Source: Chitinophaga sp. (GTDB taxonomy: Bacteria > Bacteroidota > Bacteroidia > Chitinophagales > Chitinophagaceae). From it: a stretch of 64,000 bases of DNA. The stretch covers positions 310,001 through 374,000 of the forward strand of contig NZ_JAGHZS010000006.1 of NCBI RefSeq assembly GCF_017745275.1, written 5' to 3'. Within the stretch, counting starts at the first letter, position 1. Each line of letters opens with the position of its first letter. The position numbers and the translations under genes were made by a program. Positions 9,395 through 17,543 of this stretch are shown here, piece after piece. Under the pieces are notes generated by a model, which saw only the letters and a list, made by a program, of their open reading frames with translations, did no database searches and was not told the origin of the DNA.

Positions 9395-10591
9395 ATGAGA
9401 AAGAACCTGTTCTTGACGGTAATGTTATTGCCGGTAATGTTGATGCAAACGTATGCACAATCCGGTAAAGCCGACAAAGCCCTGCTCGCAAAGGCAGATG
9501 CAGCGCTGCAATTTGCAGCCAGGCAATATAAATTGATGATGACGCACGTACCGGACAGCTTATTACCACGCACTACCAACACCAAAGATGGCAGCCTGAT
9601 GACGTCTAACTCCGGCTGGTGGACTTCCGGTTTTTATCCCGGTACCAACTGGTACCTGTATGAATATACCAAAGACCCGGCGTTTAAGGCAGAAGCACTG
9701 AAACGCATGGCACTGGTGGAAAAAGAACAGTACAACACCCGCACACATGATCTTGGTTTTATGATGTATTGCCCTTTTGGCAACGCGTTGCGTATTACCA
9801 AAGACCCTGCATATAAAGCCATTTTGCTGACCAGCGCAAAGTCATTGTCTACCCGCTTTAATCCTACCATTGGTTGTATTAAATCCTGGGATCATGGAAG
9901 CTGGAAATTCCCGGTGATCATCGACAATATGATGAACCTGGAGTTGCTCAACTGGGCCACCCGCGAAACCGGTGATCCACAGTTTGCGAAGATTGCCCGT
10001 ACACATGCCAATACAACTATTAAGCATCATTTCCGTCCTGATTACAGCTCTTACCATGTGGTAGACTATGATCCGGCAAACGGGTCTGTAATAGCCCGTA
10101 AAACGCACCAGGGAGCGGCAGATAGCTCTGCATGGTCCCGTGGCCAGGCCTGGGGTTTATACGGTTATACCATGATGTATCGTGATACCAAAGACAAAGC
10201 CTACCTGGATCAGGCACGCCACATTGCGGAGTATATCCTGAGCAATCCTACTATGCCGGCCGACCTGGTGCCTTACTGGGACTATCAGGCGCCTGGTATT
10301 CCGAATGCATTGCGCGATGTATCTGCCGCAGCGGTAGCAGCATCTGCGCTGCTGGAGTTGAGTCGCTATACCGATAAAGCAACAGGCAAACGTTACTGGA
10401 ATGCAGCAGAAAAAATGCTGACCAGTTTATGCAGCCCGGCGTACCTGGCGAAGGAAGGAGAGAACAATGATTTTATATTGATGCACAGTGTGGGTTCTTT
10501 GCCACATCAGTCGGAAGTAGATGTGCCACTGACTTATGCCGATTATTATTTTGTAGAAGCGTTGCTGCGTTATAAACAATGGGCGAAGTAA
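9395..10591 (+). CDS. GH88 unsaturated glucuronyl hydrolase
   Basis: The protein has 398 residues with a signal peptide ending at TYAQ (about residue 22). GH88 enzymes release 4-deoxy-5-keto-uronate from the non-reducing end of unsaturated oligosaccharides made by lyases. The sequence matches family landmarks: SGWWTSGFYPG, D119 in THDLGFMMY and D177 in VIIDNMMNLELL, whose 58-residue spacing resembles the catalytic aspartates of Bacillus UGL, then AWSRGQAWGLYGY. It is the last gene of the operon, 22 bases after the LacI gene and before a bidirectional terminator. With GH105 it gives the locus two unsaturated-uronyl hydrolases, suggesting two linkage types or neighbouring sugars. Confidence 0.93.
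   Translation: MRKNLFLTVMLLPVMLMQTYAQSGKADKALLAKADAALQFAARQYKLMMTHVPDSLLPRTTNTKDGSLMTSNSGWWTSGFYPGTNWYLYEYTKDPAFKAEALKRMALVEKEQYNTRTHDLGFMMYCPFGNALRITKDPAYKAILLTSAKSLSTRFNPTIGCIKSWDHGSWKFPVIIDNMMNLELLNWATRETGDPQFAKIARTHANTTIKHHFRPDYSSYHVVDYDPANGSVIARKTHQGAADSSAWSRGQAWGLYGYTMMYRDTKDKAYLDQARHIAEYILSNPTMPADLVPYWDYQAPGIPNALRDVSAAAVAASALLELSRYTDKATGKRYWNAAEKMLTSLCSPAYLAKEGENNDFILMHSVGSLPHQSEVDVPLTYADYYFVEALLRYKQWAK
9444..9457 (+). promoter_or_regulatory. Possible second LacI-type site inside the GH88 gene
   Basis: TGCAAACGTATGCA differs at one position from the perfect operator at 2895-2908. It lies 50 bases inside the GH88 reading frame and encodes part of the signal peptide (MQTYA), so chance is a real alternative. 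If bound, it could act as a roadblock site for the last gene. Confidence 0.25.
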
Positions 10592-10609
10592 TACCGAGAT
10601 AATTATTTT

Positions 10610-10645
10610 AAAACGGCGGCAGATATTTCTGTCGCCGTTTTTTAT
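10610..10645. terminator. Bidirectional terminator between GH88 and GNAT genes
   Basis: The left arm AAACGGCGGCAGA (10611-10623) pairs with TCTGTCGCCGTTT with one G-T pair, flanked by A-rich sequence on the left and T-rich on the right. It would stop transcription both from the plus-strand uronate operon and from the minus-strand acetyltransferase, whose stop codon it touches. Confidence 0.8.
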
Positions 10646-11178
10646 TTGTCTTTTTGAGCATTGCCAGGAAACAGCGGCAGTGGCTTTTGTCCATCTTCCG
10701 TGAGCCATTTTTCATATACCAGCCGCACCGGTTGATAATCTTTCGATGCCAGGAATTGTTGCATCCGCAAATTGTTGGCGAGGGTATATCTTACTATTCT
10801 CCTGATGCCCTTTTGGATATAGATTTTTTCCAGTTCTTCATTCATGAGCCGGTAAATGCCCTGGCGGCGGAATTCCGCGGCTACATAGCCATCTGATACA
10901 TAGAGCGTATCGTTTGTATAATCTTCAATCCGGCTTTCATCGGCTTCTTCGAGGTAGGCGAAAATGAATCCGGCGGGCACGTTATCTACATGCGCGAGTA
11001 AGCAGGTACCGTCGCACTCCTCCTGCATCTCTATCACATGTTGCATGTAATTGCTGGCAATACTTTCCCAGGAAGCTGTTTTTAGAAAGAAGGATTTTTC
11101 GGAGAGATGTAATTGCTCCATCATGCTGCTGATCAACGCGTAGTGATCGCGAATTCGTATAGGCGTAATTGTTACCAT
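10642..11178 (-). CDS. GNAT-family N-acetyltransferase
   Basis: The protein has 178 residues. The acetyl-CoA binding signature of the GNAT fold is visible as VAAEFRRQGIYRLM near residues 98-111, followed by the alpha/beta C-terminal part (IRRIVRYTLANNLRMQQFL) and a final strand with Tyr. GNAT enzymes transfer an acetyl group from acetyl-CoA to an amine; nothing here identifies the substrate. The gene is transcribed alone on the minus strand, convergent with the uronate operon, and is not obviously part of the neighbouring NRPS unit, which has its own terminator. Confidence 0.8.
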   Translation of the reverse strand: MVTITPIRIRDHYALISSMMEQLHLSEKSFFLKTASWESIASNYMQHVIEMQEECDGTCLLAHVDNVPAGFIFAYLEEADESRIEDYTNDTLYVSDGYVAAEFRRQGIYRLMNEELEKIYIQKGIRRIVRYTLANNLRMQQFLASKDYQPVRLVYEKWLTEDGQKPLPLFPGNAQKDK

Positions 11179-11265
11179 GGATGCAATGTGTTAACAGGAT
11201 GCTACGATAGGAGATTTTTTTCAGCGCAGTAATGCGGTGGTATCCATCTCCCTGAAACTGGTAAA

Positions 11266-11300
11266 ATACTGGCGGGGGAAAAGTTGTTTCCCCGCCAGTA
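11266..11300 (-). terminator. Terminator hairpin of the NRPS gene
   Basis: A GC-rich inverted repeat, TACTGGCGGGGGAAA against TTTCCCCGCCAGTA, spans 11267-11300 with a short loop, eight bases after the stop of the minus-strand NRPS gene. On the minus strand it is followed by a modest T-rich stretch. Confidence 0.7.
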
Positions 11301-11308
11301 TCCTATGT

Positions 11309-14300
11309 TTAAGCAGGTTTCACCGGACTACCTGTCCAGGTGGTACCAGGTTGTAATTTTTCTCCTTTCATGACAAGTGAGAGTGGTGCGATATTTACAT
11401 CGTCGCCAATTTCACTGTCGTATAAAATGATGGATCTGGCGCCGATGCTGCTTCTCTTACCAATTTTGATGGCGCCTATTTTCATCACCCTGTCTTCGAA
11501 TAAGTGTGTTTGCGGACCGCTGTCTTCATTTAGCACGCTGTCATTGCCTATTTCCACCATGTCAAATTCTGTGATATCAGCGGTGTTCAGTATTACACGC
11601 CGACCGGTTTTTACGCCAAGCAGGCGGAGTAATACCGGCAGCCACGGTGTGCCTTTCAGGTATTCCAGCAGGAATGGAATAGAGAGTGCTTCGTAGGTAG
11701 ACGTGATGGCTTCGCTGCGCCATACTTTGGAGGTCCACATAGGGCTTTGCAGTGGTTTATACACACCTATCAATATCCATTTCAGTACTACCGTAAACAG
11801 GAAAGCCGGTAACCCCAGGAAGAAGAGGTAATAGAATGGAAACTGCAACAGGATCATCCACCAGGGTTTGTCGGTTAGCAGGTCATGTGCGTATGCAATG
11901 AACAGGATACTGCAACAAATCACCACTGTTTCAGGGATGAGTATACGGATAAATTCTACCAAAGCCCTGGCCAGGCGGCGTTGCGGAGAAGGCGTGGTAG
12001 TCAGCTCCGGAGGAAAGAAATGACTTTCCTGGCGGCGTGGGAGGGCAATAGCAGGAGAGCCAAACCAGTCGCGCGCCGTGCTTCCCGCCAGTTGCTCTTT
12101 CGACGGCGGTGTGGATAATACACCGATGAGCATATTTTCCGGCAGTTCATATCCCTGTGGTATCAGGGCACTGTTGCCCACAAAGCTGGTGTTGTGGATA
12201 ATTGTTTTTTCAAGAATCAATTGCTGACCACGTACATCGGATTCGCCCAGGGTTACAGCATCTGCAATGAAGGCGCCATCGCCTATTTCCAGTAGCGGAT
12301 GGGTCACACTGCTGGCAGTGGATACCTCGGTATTCTTACCAATTTTAGCACCCAGTGCACGGAACAGGGAAGAAATATAAACGGTGGCGAAAATGGGATG
12401 TATGACAATCAGCGACAGTGACATCAGCTGATCAGCAAACCATTTACGCGCGTAGAAAATGCTGTAAATCGGATAGGTACCGGGTTTGATACCCCATTGT
12501 AACAGGCGTGTAAGTACTACTGTTTGTGCAGTAAATAAAATGATATAACTCAGTGCCAGCGCGGGAGTGATCACCATGTAGTTAAAGTTATAATCCGGCG
12601 CCGCATTATCCATTTGGTTCAGGGTAATGATGGTGGGCAGCAACGGCAACAACACGGTAAATGGAAATACCAGCAGGAATAAGGAAAAGATGATGCTGTA
12701 TTTTACGCGGGTGGCTTTGGATACTTCCAAAGGTTGTGGCAGTTCGCTGATACTTTTAGTGACTTTCAGTTCTGCGGGGCTGCCTTGCCATACCTCGCCG
12801 GTTTTCGCGTGGCTGTTAGGCGGAAGAAAGCTAAGGTCCTGTAATTCGCTCCAGGCGTCCATGATGGTATTGCCGCCAATGATGGCACTGCTGCCGATGT
12901 ACGCGTGGTCACCCAGGTGAACGGTGCGTAATTTCAGGAGGCCATCTTCAATGAAAGCGTTGTTGATAACGGCCTGGGAGCTGATACTTACATCGCTGCC
13001 GATGGTGACCAGGTCTTCCGCGCCAATGGTCACTGCGCCCAATTGTGCATCCGGCGCTATTTTCACGCCAAGCATCCGGAGATAGGTGGGATACAGGGGA
13101 GTACCGTTAAGAAATTGGGAAGGCATGAGTCGTTGGATGGTTTTCACCAGCCACCAGCGGAAATAGTAGGTACCCCATACCGGGTAGTCGCCTTCTTTCA
13201 TTTTGCCGATCACCAGCCATTTGGTGAGGATGATGAGTGCAGAGAAAGCAGGCGGTAGTAAACAGAACATCACCAACGCTGTGAGGATAGCGTATCCCAG
13301 GTGGCTGGTGGCTTGTTCAACATAGTAATAACCGAGATAAGGCAGGTAAATCTGCATGGCAAATAAACCATAAATTACCAGGATGGCAATGGTTTGTGCG
13401 CTCCAGCAGGTAAGATGTCGCCACCACGGCACTTTATTAAACACCCGTTTTTCCTGTTGGCCTGCCTGTGGTTGGGCGGCCCAGGTATCTGCCAGTTTTT
13501 GCAGCGGGCGGTGTATGTAAATATCTTTGAGAGATGCCTGTGGCACATTGGCCTCCCGCCTCAAACGTGATACCATGGCTGCTGCCAGCAGGGAGTGGCC
13601 TCCGAGGTCTGTAAAGAAATCCTGTTGCAGATCAATCTGCCGGTCAGGAAATACTTTAGAGAGAATGATGAGCAGCTTTTCCTGTAAAGGCGCATCCGGA
13701 TCAATGGCTTCGTGGGTGGCTACCTGCGTAAAGGCAACGGGTACCGGCAGTGCTTTACGGTTTATTTTACCACTGGGCAGGCGGGGCATATCGTCCAATA
13801 CCTGGATGATACCGGGCACCATATAAGGTGGCAATACTTTGGCGAGATGACTTCTCAGTATAGACTCATCAAAAGGTTGATCATCTTCCTTTACAATATA
13901 TCCTACCAGTTGATCCTGGTCGTTGCTATCTTTTTTTACGGCTACTGCAGCGGCAGCTACGCCGGCGATGCTATGGAGCTGGTTTTCTATTTCACCCAGT
14001 TCAATGCGGTAGCCACGTAGTTTGATCTGGTCGTCGAGGCGGCCCTGGAAATCGATGCTGCCATCGGGTAAGATGATGGCGGCGTCGCCGGTACGGTATA
14101 AGCGGCTGCCGGGCAGTTCGGCCATCGTCGCTGGTTTATCCACAAATTTTTCGCGGGTAAGGTCGGGGCGGTCGATATAACCTGCACCCACACCGGGGCC
14201 GGAGATCACGAGTTCACCGCGTTCACCAACGGGTAAGATGTCCAGTTTTTCATCTACTACGGCCATGTTGTAATTGGGTAATGGCTGACCGATGGTGATA

Positions 14301-15265
14301 TAATCGCCGGGTTTTAATGCAGCAAAGGTGGCGCTTACGGTAGTTTCCGTAGGGCCGTAACTGTTATAGAACAGGCGGGGAGGTGCGGCCCAGCGGGCCA
14401 GTACCTGTGGTGTACAGGCTTCTCCCCCGGCATTGATTAAGCGGAGGGTAGGGATGTTATCGTCCATGATAGCCAGCAGGCTGGGTACGGCATGGAGGAC
14501 CGTAATTTTTTCGCGGCGCAGTACATCACCCAGCTCATCAATGGCTTTGGCGGTGGTGGCATCGGCTACCCAGAGGGTAGCGCCGTTGAAGTAACTGAGC
14601 CAGGTTTCTTCGCACCACATATCGAAGGATACGGAGAAGCCCTGGTATACTTTATCGGTAGATTGAATGTTTAAAACCGTTTGTTCTGCACGGATCAGGT
14701 GACAGATTTGCCGGTGGCTGATGGGAATACCTTTGGGTTTGCCGGTACTACCGGATGTATACAGTACATAAGCGAAGTTGTCCGGCCCGGGACCTGCGCT
14801 GAGCTGGAAGGTGGTAGTGCTGTCGGGAACCGGGGGTACCGTTAATACAGCGGCTTCCAGTTGCAGCGGTGTTTCGCTGAAACAGGCGGCGGCTTTTACT
14901 TCCGTGAGTACTACTTCCACGCGTTCGGCGGGCATTTCCCGGTCCAGCGGTACATAGGCGGCACCTGCCTTGATAATGCCCAGTATGGCTGCATGCAGCT
15001 CCAGGCCACGAGGCCACCAGATACCCACTACGCTGCCAGGACCAATTCCCCTGGACTGTAAATCCGCAGCGATTGCATCACTCCAGTGATCCAGTTGTTG
15101 ATAGGTAAGTGTTTGTTGCTGGAATATCAACGCCGTATGGTGGGCGTGTGCCTTCACCGTTTGTGAAAAAATATCTGCCAGGGTTTCTTCGTGGAGCAAA
15201 TCTGGCTGTTGGGGCCCCTTAACTATACTGTAAACATTCATAAGTTCGCGTTCCCGTAGGTTCAT
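11309..15265 (-). CDS. Pls/PosA-like single-module NRPS with membrane C-terminal region
   Basis: The protein has 1318 residues. An adenylation domain (about 25-505) has intact core motifs: YVLYTSGSTGKPKGIP (165-181), YNSYGPTETT (300-309), YRTGD (390-394), GRLDDQIKLRGYRIELGE and the catalytic K500 in LPSGKINRK. A peptidyl carrier domain follows with its attachment serine S558 in DLGGHSLL. The remaining 750 residues contain several membrane segments and three left-handed beta-helix (hexapeptide) stretches. This layout matches the Pls/PosA-like proteins typified by epsilon-poly-lysine synthetase, in which the membrane part joins amino acids without a condensation domain. Read against PheA, the specificity residues are D-M-E-H-I-A-S-V-S-K; the acidic third residue hints at a basic amino acid. 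Substrate is inference. A second in-frame ATG lies eight codons in. Confidence 0.85.
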   Translation of the reverse strand: MNLRERELMNVYSIVKGPQQPDLLHEETLADIFSQTVKAHAHHTALIFQQQTLTYQQLDHWSDAIAADLQSRGIGPGSVVGIWWPRGLELHAAILGIIKAGAAYVPLDREMPAERVEVVLTEVKAAACFSETPLQLEAAVLTVPPVPDSTTTFQLSAGPGPDNFAYVLYTSGSTGKPKGIPISHRQICHLIRAEQTVLNIQSTDKVYQGFSVSFDMWCEETWLSYFNGATLWVADATTAKAIDELGDVLRREKITVLHAVPSLLAIMDDNIPTLRLINAGGEACTPQVLARWAAPPRLFYNSYGPTETTVSATFAALKPGDYITIGQPLPNYNMAVVDEKLDILPVGERGELVISGPGVGAGYIDRPDLTREKFVDKPATMAELPGSRLYRTGDAAIILPDGSIDFQGRLDDQIKLRGYRIELGEIENQLHSIAGVAAAAVAVKKDSNDQDQLVGYIVKEDDQPFDESILRSHLAKVLPPYMVPGIIQVLDDMPRLPSGKINRKALPVPVAFTQVATHEAIDPDAPLQEKLLIILSKVFPDRQIDLQQDFFTDLGGHSLLAAAMVSRLRREANVPQASLKDIYIHRPLQKLADTWAAQPQAGQQEKRVFNKVPWWRHLTCWSAQTIAILVIYGLFAMQIYLPYLGYYYVEQATSHLGYAILTALVMFCLLPPAFSALIILTKWLVIGKMKEGDYPVWGTYYFRWWLVKTIQRLMPSQFLNGTPLYPTYLRMLGVKIAPDAQLGAVTIGAEDLVTIGSDVSISSQAVINNAFIEDGLLKLRTVHLGDHAYIGSSAIIGGNTIMDAWSELQDLSFLPPNSHAKTGEVWQGSPAELKVTKSISELPQPLEVSKATRVKYSIIFSLFLLVFPFTVLLPLLPTIITLNQMDNAAPDYNFNYMVITPALALSYIILFTAQTVVLTRLLQWGIKPGTYPIYSIFYARKWFADQLMSLSLIVIHPIFATVYISSLFRALGAKIGKNTEVSTASSVTHPLLEIGDGAFIADAVTLGESDVRGQQLILEKTIIHNTSFVGNSALIPQGYELPENMLIGVLSTPPSKEQLAGSTARDWFGSPAIALPRRQESHFFPPELTTTPSPQRRLARALVEFIRILIPETVVICCSILFIAYAHDLLTDKPWWMILLQFPFYYLFFLGLPAFLFTVVLKWILIGVYKPLQSPMWTSKVWRSEAITSTYEALSIPFLLEYLKGTPWLPVLLRLLGVKTGRRVILNTADITEFDMVEIGNDSVLNEDSGPQTHLFEDRVMKIGAIKIGKRSSIGARSIILYDSEIGDDVNIAPLSLVMKGEKLQPGTTWTGSPVKPA

Positions 15266-15281
15266 TGGTGTTTCGTAGCCA

Positions 15282-15289
15282 CAAAGTTA
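15282..15289 (-). promoter_or_regulatory. -7 promoter element of the NRPS gene
   Basis: On the minus strand these bases read TAACTTTG, an exact match to the Bacteroidota -7 consensus TAnnTTTG, 17 bases upstream of the NRPS start codon. No clear TTG -33 element was found at the expected distance. Confidence 0.5.
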
Positions 15290-15489
15290 CTTTTAAGAAT
15301 CGGTGTGGCGCCTTAATATACCCTTAAAAAATAGGCTGTCTGGGAAAAATCGCCTATAATCTGAGAAGGTAATATTCATCTTTTCCCGTATGGTAAATGC
15401 TACATTACCGGCTGGGCTAATAAACTTTTTCCTTGCTGTCGTAGGTGCATTACTGTTATATAAAACAATCCAATACAGGTTCTTGTTCG

Positions 15490-15903
15490 TCAGATTTGTT
15501 CACTTATTTTATCCAGTACATTTTCCCAGTAAGCTTTCATGCGTTCCCGGTCAGCTTCATTTTGCAGGTGTTCCTGGTGGAAGCTAACCGTGGTTTTTTC
15601 TTTTACCGGGATCACCCTTATTTGTAATATAGACGCAGTGGGTTCGTTTTCCCTCTGCCATTTCATGCGAATTACTTTGGTGGTGGTAACAGCGGTAACG
15701 GTGATATGGATGCCGTTGGAAGTGGTATAGCTATCGCCTTTCTGAAAAGCAATATTTGCGTTATTATCCAGCCAAACGCCGAGGATAGGAGGGGTGAATA
15801 ACAGCTCCCATGCCTGGTGGATGCTGATAGGAAAAGTGCGACGGATGCCCATTTCCCAGCCCTGGGAACTGGTAAGTCCTACGGGTGTTTTTTGAGAGGC
15901 CAT
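15490..15903 (-). CDS. SRPBCC/AHSA1-like small protein
   Basis: The protein has 137 residues and looks like an activator-of-Hsp90-ATPase-homologue (AHSA1) type SRPBCC domain: an initial strand with RRTFPISIHQAWELLFTP, a central beta-sheet (SNGIHITVTAVTTTKVIRMK), and the closing helix ADRERMKAYWENVLDKI. Such domains bind hydrophobic ligands or partner proteins; no specific function can be assigned. It is transcribed in the same direction as the NRPS gene but separated by about 225 bases containing the NRPS promoter, so co-regulation is not implied. Confidence 0.75.
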   Translation of the reverse strand: MASQKTPVGLTSSQGWEMGIRRTFPISIHQAWELLFTPPILGVWLDNNANIAFQKGDSYTTSNGIHITVTAVTTTKVIRMKWQRENEPTASILQIRVIPVKEKTTVSFHQEHLQNEADRERMKAYWENVLDKISEQI

Positions 15904-16217
15904 GTTTTTTTAAGTTAAGGTACAGAAAAAGGGAGATATTGGCATATGTAATCTATTGATAATAAGTATTCTTATTACTAATGTGCCGTACTCTTTGAAA
16001 AGCTGGATATTTATACGTGAAAATGTAAAATATTTTTTTATTTTTAAGTAAGCTTAGAGAAAGAGTGAAACATTTAACAGGAAATCTGACAAACATCTAA
16101 TTTAAATCTAACTGGAATACGAAGAACAACTGTATCCAGCGCGTTATCGGGGCAATTCATTATAAGCAGAGCACAAGTATTTTAATTTAAAAGAAGTAAA
16201 CCAAAATCTGACTGCAC
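15904..16217. other. AT-rich intergenic region without a recognised gene
   Basis: No reading frame of useful length or recognisable protein remnant was found. The sequence is AT-rich and includes TACTCTTTG at about 15989, close to a -7 promoter element but with one extra spacer base. The terminator at 16362-16395 implies that some transcript crosses this region rightward. Confidence 0.4.
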
Positions 16218-16292
16218 ATGAGTAAATTATTACGCATGCCCAATTGGTATTCATTACTTATCATCTTATTTGTGGCCTTATACCTCGGGTAA
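16218..16292 (+). CDS. Possible 24-residue membrane peptide
   Basis: ATG 16218 to TAA 16290-16292 encodes 24 residues: a short basic start (MSKLLRMPNW) followed by a hydrophobic stretch (YSLLIILFVALYLG) that could form one membrane helix. A terminator-like hairpin lies about 70 bases downstream on the same strand. No strong ribosome binding site is visible and nothing recognisable is nearby, so it may be chance or the tail of a non-coding transcript. Confidence 0.25.
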   Translation: MSKLLRMPNWYSLLIILFVALYLG

Positions 16293-16361
16293 AAGAAATT
16301 ATTCTCGTCTAACCGGGCATGCGCTTTTCAGTGCGGGTCCTTATTTTCATAAGCAAAAACG

Positions 16362-16395
16362 GGGCTGTCCTTCACAAGCGGGCAGCCCTTCTTTA
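16362..16395 (+). terminator. Rho-independent terminator of a small transcript
   Basis: GGGCTGTCC (16362-16370) pairs with GGGCAGCCC (16380-16388), with one G-U pair, followed by TTCTTTAT. No large plus-strand gene lies upstream, so it marks the end of an unannotated small transcript, perhaps the 24-residue peptide or an sRNA. Confidence 0.6.
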
Positions 16396-16404
16396 TGAGC
16401 TGAA

Positions 16405-16522
16405 AGCAGAAGGCAGAAAGCAAAAAGCTATTGAGGCGAATGATTACAGCGTAAAGATATCCGCTGCGGTCATTCGCCTCAATAGCTTTTTGCTTTTTGC
16501 TTTCCGCTTTATGCCTTCTGCT
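16405..16522. repeat. Stop-proximal palindromic repeat, copy A
   Basis: The inner arms form a perfect 24-base inverted repeat, 16420-16443 and 16470-16493, containing GCAAAAAGCTATTG and its complement. Outer arms AGCAGAAGGC (16405-16414) and GCCTTCTGCT (16513-16522) also pair exactly. The right outer arm overlaps the last codons of the minus-strand AraC-Ogt gene, whose stop is at 16509-16511. The loop (16444-16469) resembles that of copy C (AGCGTA...ATATCCGC), so these are related elements rather than independent hairpins. Confidence 0.85.
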
Positions 16523-17345
16523 CCTGGGCTTGCGCTGCTTCCCACCCTATCATCGCATTTTTGCGGGTGCTGCCCCAATGGTACTGACCATATTCACCGG
16601 TAGCTTTGATGACGCGGTGACAGGGAATCAGGAAGGCCACGGGATTTTGGCCTACGGCTGTTCCCACGGCGCGGGAGGCACCAGGGTGTTGGATGTCGGC
16701 CGCCAGGCGGGAATAAGTAGTGAGATTACCCATCGGTATTTTCAGCAGGGCTTCCCATACTTTCAACTGGAAGTCGGTTCCTTTTAAGTGCAGTTTTATT
16801 TCAGACAGCCGGCTCCAGTCCTGTGTAAAAATATACAGGGTATTTTGCTGGATGAGGTCTACCATCTGCGTGAACTGTGCATGCGGGAATTGTTCTTTCA
16901 GCGCCTGCAGGGCTGCTTCGGGGTTGTCGGCAAAAGCCATATGGCAAATACCTTTTGGCGTAGAGGCCACCAGGATATTGCCAAAAGGACTTTCTGCAAA
17001 GCTATAGTTGATTTGCAGGGCTTTGCCGCCATTGCGGTATTCGCCGGGTGTCATGCTTTCGATATTAATAAAAAGATCGTGTAATCGCCCGGTACCAGAG
17101 AGGCCCGCTTCAAAAGCCGCATCAAATACAGTCACTTTTTCTTCCCTTAATATATTCTTTGCATAATCCAGTGTGAGGTATTGCAGGAACTTCTTAGGAG
17201 TAACGCCTGCCCATTCGGAAAATACCCGCTGAAAATGAAACGGGCTCATATGCACGGCTGCTGCCACTTCCTGTAAATTAGGCTGTGTTTTAAAATTGTT
17301 TTTGATGTAGTCTATTGCCGTTGCAATTTTATCATAATTGTTCAT
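16509..17345 (-). CDS. AraC-type HTH fused to O6-methylguanine-DNA methyltransferase (Ada-like)
   Basis: The protein has 278 residues. Residues about 5-105 form an AraC-type double helix-turn-helix (PNLQEVAAAVHMSPFHFQRV). Residues about 115-275 form the Ogt/MGMT domain with acceptor cysteine C242 in PVAFLIPCHRVIKATGEYG. It repairs O6-alkylguanine by irreversible transfer to C242 and may regulate transcription. The N-terminal four-cysteine zinc domain of E. coli Ada, which takes methyl groups from phosphotriesters, is absent, so the usual methylation switch is missing. The last codons and stop lie inside palindromic repeat copy A, so the repeat may have supplied the present C-terminus (EQKA). 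Confidence 0.92.
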   Translation of the reverse strand: MNNYDKIATAIDYIKNNFKTQPNLQEVAAAVHMSPFHFQRVFSEWAGVTPKKFLQYLTLDYAKNILREEKVTVFDAAFEAGLSGTGRLHDLFINIESMTPGEYRNGGKALQINYSFAESPFGNILVASTPKGICHMAFADNPEAALQALKEQFPHAQFTQMVDLIQQNTLYIFTQDWSRLSEIKLHLKGTDFQLKVWEALLKIPMGNLTTYSRLAADIQHPGASRAVGTAVGQNPVAFLIPCHRVIKATGEYGQYHWGSTRKNAMIGWEAAQAQEQKA

Positions 17346-17362
17346 GGCTGTTAATTTTAAAA

Positions 17363-17370
17363 CAAAGGTA
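17363..17370 (-). promoter_or_regulatory. -7 promoter element of the AraC-Ogt gene
   Basis: On the minus strand this reads TACCTTTG, matching TAnnTTTG, 18 bases upstream of the start codon. No convincing -33 TTG was seen at the usual distance. Confidence 0.45.
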
Positions 17371-17543
17371 GCTGCAGTAGTATCTCTAAAAAACCCGGTT
17401 ATTGCTATCTGTGTTTTGCCTGCTGTTCCTGGATTTTTATGCGGGAAGCAGGAATTTAGTTAAATTCGAAATTACGATAATTTCAGCCGATGCTTATGTG
17501 TGTACCCAACTGAGCGAATCGCGATGAAATAAAATATCCACAT

